DNA of 64,000 nucleotides from Candidatus Gastranaerophilales bacterium (GCA_944325005.1 CALUYO010000007.1:21623-85622), one strand, 5' to 3'. Shown: positions 17,599 through 27,025, numbered from the stretch's first letter. The notes: generated from the sequence alone by a model not told the origin. Numbers and translations are program-made.

Positions 17599-18319
17599 CT
17601 GATATAATATTTTTAAATTTCTCTAAATCTTCTGTGGTATCGATCCCAACAGGGATAAAATTAACTATAGAAGTTTTTATCTTCATACCGTTTTGTAATG
17701 CACGTAACTGCTCCAAACTTTCTGCCTGCTCATATGTACTTTGAGGAAGCTCCGTCATTTTAATTAAAGCAGAACGCTTGTAGCCGTATATTCCTAAATG
17801 ACCGTAAAAATCAGCTTTGTCCGTATTCCTCTCAAAAGGAATTTTTGAGCGGGAAAAATACATAGCAAAACCGGAATTATCAATTACACATTTTACAAGA
17901 TTAGGATTTTCAGCCTCTTGCGGAGTAATTTTTCTTATCAAAGTTGAAATATCAGTGCTTATATCATCTTTTACGTTTTTTATAACCTCATCTATGGCAG
18001 ATGGCTTAATTAACGGTTCATCACCTTGAAGATTAACAATATATTCAATCTCCGGATGACGCATAATCACTTCTTTAATCCTATCAGAACCACATTTGTG
18101 ATTTACCGATGTCATTTCGGCATTTCCGCCAAATGCTTTTACCGCACTAAAAATCCTGTCATCATCCGTTGCAACAATAATAATATCAGCAAACTTTGCC
18201 TGCTGTGCCTTTTCATAAACCCACTGAATTATAGGTTTACCCTCAACTTTTATTAAAGGTTTGCCCTCTAATCTTGAAGAACCATACCGTGCAGGAATTA
18301 TTATTGCGGTATTTGTCAT
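17585..18319 (-). CDS. kdsB: 3-deoxy-manno-octulosonate cytidylyltransferase
   Basis: 244 residues. Activates Kdo as CMP-Kdo for the lipopolysaccharide inner core. Signatures: IIPARYGSSRLEGKPL (nucleotide loop), VATDDDRI, NHKCGSDRI and IVNLQGDEPLI. Length is normal. AGGAGG precedes the ATG. It follows the small membrane gene at 18330 by 10 bases. Its presence implies a Kdo-containing outer membrane. Confidence 0.94.
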   Translation of the reverse strand: MTNTAIIIPARYGSSRLEGKPLIKVEGKPIIQWVYEKAQQAKFADIIIVATDDDRIFSAVKAFGGNAEMTSVNHKCGSDRIKEVIMRHPEIEYIVNLQGDEPLIKPSAIDEVIKNVKDDISTDISTLIRKITPQEAENPNLVKCVIDNSGFAMYFSRSKIPFERNTDKADFYGHLGIYGYKRSALIKMTELPQSTYEQAESLEQLRALQNGMKIKTSIVNFIPVGIDTTEDLEKFKNIISAKVV

Positions 18320-18329
18320 AGTAATCCTC

Positions 18330-18764
18330 CTAATTAATAAATATAAAGTTTGATAATCCCTCTACAACATCAGGTTTTAAAAATACTGAAATTTCAGGAA
18401 TATCTTTCATACTAATGTTTAAAGTTTTACCGTAGATAACAGGTGAAGAAGAATAGTGCAAACAAGAATAATCTTTTATTATCAAAGCCCTGCTACCACT
18501 ATGTAGTATAATACAAGTTTCAAATATTTTTAATTTTGCATTCGGATTTTTGCTGATTAAATACTTATCTTTGGATAAACTTTTCTCTCCCACTGCATAA
18601 ATTGTACAATTATATTGTTCTAAACATTTACCAATTCCAATTTTTATTTCAGAATACGAATATGGCAAACATTTATTTATCAATGCTCTGTCAATCAAAG
18701 CAAATAAAGTTAAACAAAAAACTGGCAAACCAAATACTAACATTAAAAAAAACAGCAAACCCAT
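18330..18764 (-). CDS. Membrane-anchored hypothetical protein
   Basis: 144 residues. One N-terminal hydrophobic segment (LLFFLMLVFGLPVFCLTLFALI, residues 3-24), then a soluble domain of about 120 residues rich in beta-strand-like alternation (KLKIFETCIILHSGSRALII). It begins directly at the prmA stop and ends 10 bases before kdsB, so it is in the prmA-kdsB transcription unit. Family not recognised. Confidence 0.6.
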   Translation of the reverse strand: MGLLFFLMLVFGLPVFCLTLFALIDRALINKCLPYSYSEIKIGIGKCLEQYNCTIYAVGEKSLSKDKYLISKNPNAKLKIFETCIILHSGSRALIIKDYSCLHYSSSPVIYGKTLNISMKDIPEISVFLKPDVVEGLSNFIFIN

Positions 18765-19670
18765 TTATGCTAAACTCCTCTTTTGTACAATTATAGCAAC
18801 CCACTGATCCCGATGGGCCTCTTCGATTAACTCTAAATTATACTTCTTTATTGCATCAAGCACAATCGATTTTTTTTCATCTAAAATACCTGATAAAACA
18901 AGAATAGCCCCATCATTCATAATAATCTTCAAATCACCCATGATATCAGCCAGAACATTATGCAAGATATTAGCAAGTACAAAATCATATTTTTCTGAAA
19001 TTTTATCAGCTGTATTTAATTCAAATTTACATTGAGCATTGTTTTTTAAAGCATTCTCTCTTGCCACATCAATAACAGTTTCATCATTATCACATCCGTA
19101 TACATTAGATGCACCAAACTTTTTTGCGCAAATCGCAAGAATTCCTGAGCCCGTTCCAATATCAGCTACTTTTACATTTTTCGACATATATTTCTCAATT
19201 GCTTTCATACACAATTGAGTTGTTTGATGAGTGCCTGTACCAAATGCACAGCCAGGTTCAAGCCTAATAATAACTTCATCTTTTGCTGCCGGAGTATACT
19301 CCAGCCAATCGGGAACAATCACAATTTTATTTGTGACACGTGTAATATCCCATTTTTCTTTCCACTTTTTAGACCAATCTTCATTTGGCTTGTTTGAAAT
19401 AACAAATTCCCAGCTTCCTAGTTCTTCATCTTTCAGCCCGCGTGCTTTTAAAAGCTCACGTTCCTCCTTCAAAATTTGTTCTAAGTTTTCAGGTTCACAA
19501 GTAAGAAAAACTTTTAGAGTCCCCTCAGTTGTAGATACCATCTCTAAATCTTTGTATGCTTCTTCTGCAAGGACAACTCCTTCACAAGGGAGATTTTCAA
19601 AGCAAAAGTCAGATACAATATCTTCTATTTCCGGATTTATTTTTATCTGTAATTCAAAATAATTATCCAT
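18765..19670 (-). CDS. prmA: Ribosomal protein L11 methyltransferase
   Basis: 301 residues. The SAM-binding core shows LEPGCAFGTGTHQTTQLCM, VADIGTGSGILAICAKKFGA and VLANILHNVL, which are the PrmA signatures. It trimethylates L11 on the ribosome. The ATG overlaps the accA stop, so translation is coupled in the order accD-accA-prmA. Confidence 0.92.
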   Translation of the reverse strand: MDNYFELQIKINPEIEDIVSDFCFENLPCEGVVLAEEAYKDLEMVSTTEGTLKVFLTCEPENLEQILKEERELLKARGLKDEELGSWEFVISNKPNEDWSKKWKEKWDITRVTNKIVIVPDWLEYTPAAKDEVIIRLEPGCAFGTGTHQTTQLCMKAIEKYMSKNVKVADIGTGSGILAICAKKFGASNVYGCDNDETVIDVARENALKNNAQCKFELNTADKISEKYDFVLANILHNVLADIMGDLKIIMNDGAILVLSGILDEKKSIVLDAIKKYNLELIEEAHRDQWVAIIVQKRSLA

Positions 19671-20623
19671 TACTGCAAAAACACACCCATTTTTCTGAAT
19701 TTTTGATAGCGCTGCTCTTTCAGCTCTTTAACAGATAATTTAGAAAGTTCTTCAAGACTATCTAAAATAGTCTTTTTCATATTAGCAGAAATTTCTTCAT
19801 AATTTGTATGAGCACCGCCTGTCGGCTCTTTAATTTCACCATCAATAATATCAAACTGCAACAAATCTTTTGCAGTAATTTTTAAAGCATCAGCAGCTTC
19901 TGCAGCCTTTGAAGCATCACGCCATAAAATTGAAGCACATCCTTCCGGTGAGATAACTGTATAATAAGCATGTTCAAGCAAGAATACTTTATCAGCGACT
20001 GCAAGACCAAGAGCACCGCCTGAACATCCTTCACCTGTAATAATTGCAATGACAGGAACCTCTAATTTTGCCATATCCCTGAGATTTACGGCAATAGCAC
20101 CGCCCTGGTTAGTTTCCTCAGCACTTATGCCGGGATATGCTCCCGGAGTGTCAATCAGCGTAATAACAGGAATATTAAATTTACTTGCATGTTTAAATAA
20201 TCTAAGAGCCTTTCTGTATCCTTGAGGCTGCGGCATCCCAAAATTATATTCAAGATTTTCTTTAGTAGATTTGCCTTTCATTGTACCGATAATCATAACC
20301 GGTCTACCGTCAATTTTAGCAAGTCCGCCGATAATAGCTCTGTCGTCCATGCCTTCTCTGTCGCCATGAAGTTCAACAAAGCCCTCACAAATGTGGTTTA
20401 CATAATCCAAGAAGTTTGGTCTTTCAGGATGTCTTGCAATCTGTAATTTTTGAGAAGGCTTCAAATTTGAATAAAGTTCTTTTCTGTAATCTTCTGCCTG
20501 CTGCTCAAAAGTTTCAATTTCTTTATTTAGATCCATGCCTGACTCCAAACTTATTTTTTTTAGTTCTTCAATTTTTTCTTGAATTTCAAGAATAGGTTTT
20601 TCAAAATCTAAAACTGCTGTCAT
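19670..20623 (-). CDS. accA: Acetyl-CoA carboxylase carboxyltransferase subunit alpha
   Basis: 317 residues from the ATG at 20623 (MTAVLDFEKPILEI). GAGGTG sits 8 bases upstream of this ATG, while the in-frame GTG three codons earlier overlaps that site. Signatures of the crotonase-like alpha subunit: IARHPERPNFLDYV, MIIGTMKGKST, TLIDTPGAYPGISAEETNQG and TGEGCSGGALGLAVADKV. Forms the transcarboxylase with AccD, encoded just upstream. Confidence 0.94.
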   Translation of the reverse strand: MTAVLDFEKPILEIQEKIEELKKISLESGMDLNKEIETFEQQAEDYRKELYSNLKPSQKLQIARHPERPNFLDYVNHICEGFVELHGDREGMDDRAIIGGLAKIDGRPVMIIGTMKGKSTKENLEYNFGMPQPQGYRKALRLFKHASKFNIPVITLIDTPGAYPGISAEETNQGGAIAVNLRDMAKLEVPVIAIITGEGCSGGALGLAVADKVFLLEHAYYTVISPEGCASILWRDASKAAEAADALKITAKDLLQFDIIDGEIKEPTGGAHTNYEEISANMKKTILDSLEELSKLSVKELKEQRYQKFRKMGVFLQ

Positions 20624-20640
20624 ATATTTCACACCTCTAA

Positions 20641-21510
20641 CTATGCAACTACATGCATTTCTAAAATTTTTGCTAATGTATCCCTTAATTCTTTACGGGA
20701 AGAGACTATATCAACTTGACCGTATTTTAACAAATATTCAGCGGTCTGAAAATCAGACGGTAATTTTTGCCTGATTGTTTGTTCAATAACACGTCGTCCG
20801 GCAAAACCAATTCTTGCCCCCTGTTCTGCGACAATAATATCTCCCAGCATACCAAAACTAGCTGTAACACCGCCAAAAGTCGGTTCTGTTAATAAATTTA
20901 TATATAATAACTTTTCATCATCCAATTTTGAAACAGCACATGAAGTTTTAGCCATTTGCATAAGGCTTAATGCACTTTCCTGCATTCTTGCCCCGCCTGA
21001 AGAAGTAATTGCAAGAACAGGAAGTCTAAGTTCTATAGCTTTTTCAATTATTCTAGTGACTTTTTCACCTACAACGCTCCCCATTGAGCCGCCCATGAAA
21101 TCAAAATCCATAACCGCAGTTGCAACCTTATTACCCTTAATTGAAGCAATACCGGTTACAACAGCATCATTAAGTCCGGTTTTATTTTGAGCCTTTGTAA
21201 GTCTGTCTTTATAACTTTCTGTGTCCGTAAACTCCAAAGGATCATCAGGTTTAATTTCCGTAAATAGTTCCTCAAATGAATTTTCATCAAAAAGCTGCTT
21301 GATACGTGTTCTTGCATTAATTCTAAAATGATAATCGCATACCGGGCATACCATATCATTTTTTACCAAATCTTCTTTTAACAGCTGTGCATCACAATGA
21401 ACACATTTTGTCCATAAATCAGGATCCATATCTAATTCAACTCTGCCTTCAAGTTCGCGTCGTTGAATCTGAGCCTGTTTACGTTTTTCAAACCAATCTT
21501 GAACTGTCAT
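20641..21510 (-). CDS. accD: Acetyl-CoA carboxylase carboxyltransferase subunit beta
   Basis: 289 residues. N-terminal zinc ribbon (C36, C39, C55, C58), then the crotonase-fold core with DFDFMGGSMGSVVGEK, TSSGGARMQE and PTFGGVTASF. Partner of AccA for malonyl-CoA formation. AAGGGA lies upstream of the ATG. Heads the accD-accA-prmA unit. Confidence 0.95.
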   Translation of the reverse strand: MTVQDWFEKRKQAQIQRRELEGRVELDMDPDLWTKCVHCDAQLLKEDLVKNDMVCPVCDYHFRINARTRIKQLFDENSFEELFTEIKPDDPLEFTDTESYKDRLTKAQNKTGLNDAVVTGIASIKGNKVATAVMDFDFMGGSMGSVVGEKVTRIIEKAIELRLPVLAITSSGGARMQESALSLMQMAKTSCAVSKLDDEKLLYINLLTEPTFGGVTASFGMLGDIIVAEQGARIGFAGRRVIEQTIRQKLPSDFQTAEYLLKYGQVDIVSSRKELRDTLAKILEMHVVA

Positions 21511-21576
21511 ATTAAATATCCCTTAAAAAATCATTTTAACATTCGTATTATACACCAAAAAGAAAACAATGCAATT

Positions 21577-22353
21577 TTACTTTTTCTTATTAATAAAAAA
21601 TTTCCTCATCTCTTCCGAAATCTGTACATTTTGCAAAGCCATATGATATTTACGTAAATTTGCAATAGCCTCTTGCTCTTCTAAAAGATCCCGTTTGGGC
21701 TGTTTAATAGATGCTTTTACTTTTTCAAATTCAGTTGGAGATTTTCTATTTATAAATTTTGCAATAATTTCATCAATATTGCTGCCTCCAATTCCGTATT
21801 TTGAAGAAACTTCAGCAGTATCAGCACCCTGAGGGAGAGTATAAAGCCAATTTACAGTAAGCCTGTCACCTTCTGAAATACTATTTATTCCCTTTTGATG
21901 TGGTGTGTACATAATATCTGCAGGGTTATTACTATGCCCCAAGCCTATTGCATGACCAATTTCATGTAAAATTGTATGATATACCTCACCCTCATCCATA
22001 TAATCAGCATGAACAAGCCCCTCAGTCAGTCCGATAGCAACCTCTGCACCATAAAGCCTGTTAGAACCGTCAAAATTAAAATAACAATGCCCCAGCGCCT
22101 TACGTTCTACTCTTTTCCAATCTATATTAACATTAGATTCAAGAAGAGTATTAACTATCTTAAAAGCGACTCTCCCTTTTGTTGCGGTCTGCCATTCATT
22201 AAGAGCTCTTATCACCATCTGCCTGTATTTATATTCCTGTCCTTGTTTTGAATAAAATTTCATAGGAGCAATATAAACCTTTAACGGCATAAATGTCCAT
22301 CGCATTATTCGCCCGTTTTTTAAAGATTCAGCAACATAGGTGTATTTTTTCAT
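21577..22353 (-). CDS. Matrixin-like zinc metalloprotease (metzincin)
   Basis: 258 residues. Full metzincin zinc site HEIGHAIGLGHS at about 129-140 and a Met-turn DIMYTP shortly after. The N-terminal part has ALNEWQTATKGRVAF, typical of the peptidase M10 family, and YGAEVAIGL upstream of the zinc helix. There is no clear signal peptide: the N-terminus is charged (MKKYTYVAESLKNGR), so export, if any, is by another route. The C-terminal 80 residues are helical and charged. The start is ATG 6 bases after TATAAT without a ribosome site. Confidence 0.85.
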   Translation of the reverse strand: MKKYTYVAESLKNGRIMRWTFMPLKVYIAPMKFYSKQGQEYKYRQMVIRALNEWQTATKGRVAFKIVNTLLESNVNIDWKRVERKALGHCYFNFDGSNRLYGAEVAIGLTEGLVHADYMDEGEVYHTILHEIGHAIGLGHSNNPADIMYTPHQKGINSISEGDRLTVNWLYTLPQGADTAEVSSKYGIGGSNIDEIIAKFINRKSPTEFEKVKASIKQPKRDLLEEQEAIANLRKYHMALQNVQISEEMRKFFINKKK

Positions 22354-22359
22354 ATTTTT

Positions 22360-22388
22360 ATTATATAATAAATTGCGGTAAAAACCAA
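22360..22388 (-). promoter_or_regulatory. Promoter of the metzincin gene, probable leaderless start
   Basis: Minus strand TTGGTT, 17-bp spacer, TATAAT, then 6 bases to the ATG at 22353. Confidence 0.55.
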
Positions 22389-22451
22389 TTGTGTTACAAT
22401 TGATATTACAGAGTTTTATTAATTATTTATTCAGACTTAGGAGAGAAATTT

Positions 22452-22787
22452 ATGAACATTATGCAAATGATGAAACAAGCACAAGGCTTGCAAAAAAAAT
22501 TAAAAGATACACAGGAAGAGCTTGCAAATCTTGAAATTACGGGAGAAGCTGCAAACGGGGCGGTAAAAGTTATCTGCGATGGGCAGGGTAAATTTAAATC
22601 AATTAAACTTTCAGCGGAAGCTGTTAATCCTGAAAACCCTTCATCAGTTGACAGCGACACTGTTGAAATGCTTGAAGATATAATTTCTTCTGCTATCAAA
22701 CAGGCAAGCGATAAAGCTTCAAAAACAATGGAAGATAAGATGAAAGCCGTAACCGGCGGAATTAATATTCCGGGATTAAATTTCTAA
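22452..22787 (+). CDS. ybaB: YbaB/EbfC nucleoid-associated protein
   Basis: 111 residues, the usual size. Starts MNIMQMMKQAQGLQKKLKD and contains the family core GEAANGAVKVICDGQGKFKSI. Dimeric DNA-binding protein. TTAGGAGAG precedes the ATG. The stop overlaps the recR start (TAATG), the common ybaB-recR pairing. Confidence 0.92.
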   Translation: MNIMQMMKQAQGLQKKLKDTQEELANLEITGEAANGAVKVICDGQGKFKSIKLSAEAVNPENPSSVDSDTVEMLEDIISSAIKQASDKASKTMEDKMKAVTGGINIPGLNF

Positions 22788-23383
22788 TGATTTACCCGAA
22801 ATCAATAGCATCTTTAATAGAGCATTTTCAAAAATTCCCGTCTGTAGGGCCAAAGTCTGCTCAGAGAATGGCATTCTATTTATTAAGAATGCCTAAATCT
22901 GAGGTGGAAAAATTTGCACAGAGCATGATTGATGCAAAAAATAATACAAAAACATGCGAAATATGTTTTAATCTGTCATCAACAAGCCCCTGTGAAATAT
23001 GCCAGTCTCCTGCAAGGGATAAGTCTACGATTTGTGTTGTGGCTGAAACCAAAGATTTGATAGCTATTGAAAAAACAAATGAATATAAAGGCTTGTATCA
23101 TGTATTGCAAGGATTAATATCTCCAATGGACGGAATTGGAGCGGATGATATAAGGGTAAAAGAACTCCTTAACAGGCTTACCGATGAAAAAGTCAAGGAG
23201 GTTATCCTTGCTTTAAGTCCTTCTGTGGAAGGGGAGGCTACAAGCCTTTATTTAAGCAAATTGATAAAACCTTTCGGGATTAAAATATCCCGTATAGCAT
23301 TCGGCCTGCCTGTTGGGGCTGATCTGGAATATGCTGATGAAATTACACTTGCAAAAGCTCTTGAAGGTAGACGGGAAATTTAA
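22787..23383 (+). CDS. recR: Recombination mediator RecR
   Basis: 198 residues. Helix-hairpin-helix FPSVGPKSAQRMAFYLL, C4 zinc finger CEICFNLSSTSPCEIC, and a Toprim domain with VVAETKDL and ALSPSVEGEATSLYL. Loads RecA with RecO. Coupled to ybaB. Confidence 0.95.
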   Translation: MIYPKSIASLIEHFQKFPSVGPKSAQRMAFYLLRMPKSEVEKFAQSMIDAKNNTKTCEICFNLSSTSPCEICQSPARDKSTICVVAETKDLIAIEKTNEYKGLYHVLQGLISPMDGIGADDIRVKELLNRLTDEKVKEVILALSPSVEGEATSLYLSKLIKPFGIKISRIAFGLPVGADLEYADEITLAKALEGRREI

Positions 23384-23396
23384 TGTAATATACAAA

Positions 23397-23425
23397 TTGC
23401 ATTAAACAAAAATTTCTTGTATAAT
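23397..23425 (+). promoter_or_regulatory. Promoter of mlaE, probable leaderless start
   Basis: TTGCAT at 23397-23402, 17-bp spacer, TATAAT at 23420-23425, then 6 bases to ATG at 23432. No Shine-Dalgarno. Confidence 0.65.
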
Positions 23426-23431
23426 TCAGAA

Positions 23432-24241
23432 ATGAGCAGTATACAAAAGTATTATAAACAGTCAGCAACTTATAAAATTTTTTCGGGGATATTTGCAGAG
23501 CTTGAAGAATTCCTTGATACTCTCGGTAAAATAACTTTAAATGGAACTGAAGTTATAAAAAGCATCTTTAAAGATGGTATTGATAAAAAAGAAGTTGCAG
23601 AGCAATGTTACAGATTTGGAGTAACTTCGCTGCCAATAACTCTTTCTATAGTAGGTATGACATCAATTATTGTCGCATCTCAGGTAGCGCTGGAAATGGT
23701 CAAACAAGGAGGCGGAAATTTTGTCGGTCTGCTTATGACAATACTTATTGTCAGGGAAGTCGGGGTTATAATGTCAGGTTTTGCAATTATATCTATGATA
23801 GGTTCATCACTTGCTTCTGAAATTGCAACGATGCGCGTTACTGAACAAATAGATGCAATTAAAGTTCTGAAAGTTAACCCGATAAGTTATCTTTTCGTTC
23901 CGCGGGTGTTATCAGGGATTTTAATGATGCCGCCTGTTGTTGTAATTGCCTCAGCAATAGGAGTTATTGCAGGAGCTGTTACCGCAAATTTAACATCCGG
24001 TTTAGGATACAGAGCATTCTTTGATTCGGCATGGCTCGGAATTTATATGAAAGATTTAGGTGTATGCCTTTTAAAAGCATTATTTTTTGGAGGAACTATA
24101 GCACTAATAAGCTGTTCATGCGGTTATTACGCAAAGGGAGGAGCAAAAGGCGTCGGGGAAGCAACAACAAAAGCTGTAGTATGGTCATTTGTAGCGATTG
24201 TAATATGGGACATGATATTTGCTATAGCATTTTTCTTTTAA
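23432..24241 (+). CDS. mlaE: MlaE-family ABC transporter permease
   Basis: About 269 residues from ATG 23432. Five or six membrane helices; signatures GVTSLPITLSIVGMTSIIVASQ, VREVGVIMSG, IGSSLASEIATMRVTEQIDA and LKALFFGGTIALISCSCGYY. Family moves phospholipids between inner and outer membrane in Gram-negatives and in cyanobacteria/chloroplasts (TGD1). The ATPase follows at once; the MlaD-type substrate-binding gene is not in view. The start sits 6 bases after a -10 box. Confidence 0.9.
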   Translation: MSSIQKYYKQSATYKIFSGIFAELEEFLDTLGKITLNGTEVIKSIFKDGIDKKEVAEQCYRFGVTSLPITLSIVGMTSIIVASQVALEMVKQGGGNFVGLLMTILIVREVGVIMSGFAIISMIGSSLASEIATMRVTEQIDAIKVLKVNPISYLFVPRVLSGILMMPPVVVIASAIGVIAGAVTANLTSGLGYRAFFDSAWLGIYMKDLGVCLLKALFFGGTIALISCSCGYYAKGGAKGVGEATTKAVVWSFVAIVIWDMIFAIAFFF

Positions 24242-24261
24242 CGAGGTAAAATCATAAAGTA

Positions 24262-24987
24262 ATGAGTATAGAAGTAAAAAATTTAGTAAAAATATTTGAT
24301 GATAAACGTGTAATAGACAATGTATCTTTCAAAGTCGAAAACGGAGAAACACTTGCAATTGTAGGTTTTTCCGGTTCAGGTAAAAGTACTATATTAAAAC
24401 TTATATGCGGTCTGTTAAATCCTGACGGAGGAGAAATCATAACTTCGGAAGGAGATATTGCAATGGTATTTCAGTATTCAGCACTGTTTGATTCACTCAA
24501 TGTTGCAGATAATATTGCATTTGCTCTTCATGAAAGAAAAGAGTTGAGGAATAAATATACAGAAAAAGAGATTAGAAATATTGTTGCAGAAAAATTAGAA
24601 CTTGTAGGCTTGAAAGGGATTGAAAACAAGTACCCGTCAGAACTTTCAGGCGGCATGCAAAAACGTGTAAGCTTTGCACGTGCAATTGTAACCGGACCGA
24701 ATTCAATACTTTATGATGAACCGACTGCCGGTCTGGATCCCATTTCGTCAACACTGATTGAAGATTATATTGTCAGACTTAAAGATGAAACAAATGCAGC
24801 ATCAGTCGTTGTAACCCACCAGATGTCAACAATTAAAAGAACTGCAGATAAAGTAATCATGCTTTATGGAGGGAAAGTTGTTTTTGAGGGAACTCCTGAA
24901 CAAATGCTTAGACAGGACAACGAATATACAAAACAATTTGTCACAGCTTCGCTCGAAGGCCCTATGAAAATGATTTCGGAAAATTAA
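24262..24987 (+). CDS. mlaF: MlaF-like ABC transporter ATP-binding protein
   Basis: 241 residues: Walker A GFSGSGKST, Q-loop MVFQYSALFDSLNV, signature LSGGMQKRVSFARAI, Walker B ILYDEPTAGLDP, switch VTHQMSTI. The LFDSL motif after the Q-loop is typical of MlaF/TtgA ATPases. Pairs with the permease just upstream. Confidence 0.9.
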   Translation: MSIEVKNLVKIFDDKRVIDNVSFKVENGETLAIVGFSGSGKSTILKLICGLLNPDGGEIITSEGDIAMVFQYSALFDSLNVADNIAFALHERKELRNKYTEKEIRNIVAEKLELVGLKGIENKYPSELSGGMQKRVSFARAIVTGPNSILYDEPTAGLDPISSTLIEDYIVRLKDETNAASVVVTHQMSTIKRTADKVIMLYGGKVVFEGTPEQMLRQDNEYTKQFVTASLEGPMKMISEN

Positions 24988-24999
24988 GAAAGGGATAAT

Positions 25000-26250
25000 A
25001 TGAATATAGAAAAATTATTTAATAAAGAGGTTATGTCTCTTGATACATATATTATGTTCAGGCTTAAAGAAGAAACTGCAAGACTGAAAGATGAACTTAT
25101 CTCAAGAAACAGAGCGCCGATTTCATTATCAATGGGGGCACCTACAGCGAAACCGCCGGAAGGATTAATAAAAAGATTAAAAGAAATTTTGGACGAGGAC
25201 GGAATTCATATGTATTCAACTCCGAAAGGGGAGCAATATTTTAGAGAAGCAATTGCTCAAAGAATGAAAAAGCGTTTCGGCGTAGAATTAAATCCTGACA
25301 CTGAAATATTCTCACTTGTCGGCTCCAAAGAAGGTATTGCGAACCTTGTAAGATTTATCACAACTCCAAAGCACGATGAATTTGAAAAAGATGTAATTAT
25401 GGTTCCTGATCCATGTTATGCCTCGTATTTACAGTTTATAAAATGTTCCGGTGCAAAAGCATATCCAATGCCTTTAACGAAAGAAAATAATTATCAACCT
25501 GATGTAGAGAAAATATATAATCAGATAATTAAAGACGGCTATAAAGCCGAAAATATAAAAGCTCTGTTTATAAATTATCCGAACAACCCGCTTGGACGCT
25601 CTGCAACACGAGAATATGTACAATCTGTTATTAAGTTCTGCAAAAAATATGACATTTTGCTTGTATCCGACGCTGCATATTGTGATATGTACTTTACAGA
25701 AGAAGAAAAACCTTTCAGCATATTTGAACTTGACGGCGGGAAAGACACAGGCATTGAATTTTACAGTTTTTCAAAACCTTATGCCGTTACAGGCTGGAGA
25801 TTAGGCTGGGTCTGCGGAAACAAAGAGGTTGTACAAAGATTTGGCAAAGGAAAGTCTACAATTGATAACGGGATATTTAAAGCTCTCCAAAAAGCCTGTG
25901 CAGAAATTTTAAATTCAGATGAAGGCGACAAATATATAGAAGAAAAAAATAAAGGTTACGCAAGAAAACAGGCAATAATGGTAAAAGGTTTCAAAGAACT
26001 GGGCTGGCCTATTGATGAAAAGACTGTTCCGCATACAACTTTTTACTTATGGCTTCCAATCCCTGAAAGATACAATTCCGCTTTCAGCTTCTGTGAAGAT
26101 GTATTGAAAACATCAGGTGTAGTTCTTGTACCGGGAAATGCATTTGGACACTATGGAGAAGGTTTTTTCAGACTTTCATTTGTCTGCTCAGATGAACAGC
26201 TACAGGAAGTTATTGACAGATTTAAGACTGACGGATTTACATTTAATTAA
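25000..26250 (+). CDS. LL-diaminopimelate aminotransferase-like PLP enzyme
   Basis: 416 residues, fold-type I aminotransferase. PLP-binding Lys in YSFSKPYAVTGWRLGW (about 256), NYPNNPLG, and the SDAAYCDMYF Asp. The pattern fits DapL and related class I/II enzymes; lysA in the same window makes DapL plausible, but other substrates are not excluded. AAAGGGAT precedes the ATG; 12 bases after mlaF, so possibly cotranscribed. Confidence 0.75.
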   Translation: MNIEKLFNKEVMSLDTYIMFRLKEETARLKDELISRNRAPISLSMGAPTAKPPEGLIKRLKEILDEDGIHMYSTPKGEQYFREAIAQRMKKRFGVELNPDTEIFSLVGSKEGIANLVRFITTPKHDEFEKDVIMVPDPCYASYLQFIKCSGAKAYPMPLTKENNYQPDVEKIYNQIIKDGYKAENIKALFINYPNNPLGRSATREYVQSVIKFCKKYDILLVSDAAYCDMYFTEEEKPFSIFELDGGKDTGIEFYSFSKPYAVTGWRLGWVCGNKEVVQRFGKGKSTIDNGIFKALQKACAEILNSDEGDKYIEEKNKGYARKQAIMVKGFKELGWPIDEKTVPHTTFYLWLPIPERYNSAFSFCEDVLKTSGVVLVPGNAFGHYGEGFFRLSFVCSDEQLQEVIDRFKTDGFTFN

Positions 26251-26255
26251 ATTAC

Positions 26256-26282
26256 AAAAGGCTCCATAAAGGAGCCTTTTTA
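26256..26282. terminator. Bidirectional terminator
   Basis: Stem AAAAGGCTCC/GGAGCCTTTT with a 5-base loop between the convergent aminotransferase and prepilin genes; it includes the prepilin stop codon. Confidence 0.8.
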
Positions 26283-26968
26283 ATAAGTCATTTCCCAGTT
26301 ATCATTTAGTATTTTTCCGAAACAGCCTCCTACTGCCGATTGAGCAAGACATCTGTTTTTATAAGAAGTTTCACGTGCATCTTCTGTCATTGGAGCACTG
26401 GGAGCTCTATCATCAATTAAACCGTTATTATAGATAAATACAAAAAACAAATCTCTACCATGGATATTTGGTCCTTTTTTACCGTTAATATCAACCATAA
26501 CATTAACAAGTTTATCACCTTCAACGGCGTAATTTGGTCTTATAGATGCACCATTTGCAAGAAGATAAGATTTTAAATTAGCCTGCATAACACTATAATC
26601 AGCACCATTCATATCCTTATAAGCATCAGCAAAACAGTCGTTTGTACTATCGCAAGTCTGGACAACTCTAAAATAGTTTGTAATAAAAGTTCCAAGTGCA
26701 GTATTAGAGGCTAAACCTGCTTCTTTAAGATTAACAGCATTTTTATCTGACTGGTACAGCAATAACGCTTGTGAAAGCTCATTATAAACCTTATGCAATT
26801 GCGTTACATAAGTCTTTCGCTGGTGATTTTGCATCAACGTAGGAACAGTCATGGCAGAAACAACTCCTATTATTCCCAGCGTGACCAAGACCTCTGCTAA
26901 TGTAAAACCCAGATAGGAGCTTAGATTACGCCCCCCCCCCGCGTTTCATATTTGAATAATTTTTTCAT
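26280..26968 (-). CDS. Prepilin-type protein, phase-variable, frame broken (OFF at C10)
   Basis: The ATG at 26968 (AAAGGAG site, own promoter) reads MKKLFKYETRGGGVI and stops at 26921-26923. The pilin frame (GFTLAEVLVTLG, about 210 residues, ending CFGKILNDNWEMTY) is offset by one base. One extra base in the C10 tract (C11) restores a continuous protein with leader RNLSSYLG|FTLAEV. The pilin body is intact without other stops, so the gene is switched off rather than decayed. Its first about 204 bases are identical to the prepilin at 29312. Mature-protein centre and C-terminus differ strongly between the two. Confidence 0.8.
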
Positions 26969-26982
26969 TTGTGCTCCTTTCT
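26779..26982. repeat. 204-bp direct repeat, copy 1 (prepilin 5' cassette)
   Basis: Identical, by eye, to 29832-30035, same orientation, 3,053 bases apart. It spans the ribosome site, start, C10 tract, leader and N-terminal helix. It suggests recent gene conversion or duplication. Confidence 0.85.
26931..26940. repeat. C10 homopolymer tract (OFF)
   Basis: Ten cytosines flanked by G, between the prepilin start codon and the peptidase site. Requires 11 (or 8) for an open frame. Confidence 0.9.
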
Positions 26983-26996
26983 GATTTATACTATAC

Positions 26997-27025
26997 ATTA
27001 TATCATTATTTTTTCAATTTTTCAA
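26997..27025 (-). promoter_or_regulatory. Promoter of the 26280 prepilin
   Basis: Minus strand TTGAAA, 17-bp spacer, TATAAT; AAAGGAG and ATG follow. Confidence 0.7.

Noticed and set aside
19231..19662. Open frame of 143 codons on the + strand
   Set aside because: Lies fully antisense within prmA and has low-complexity Ser/Phe composition.
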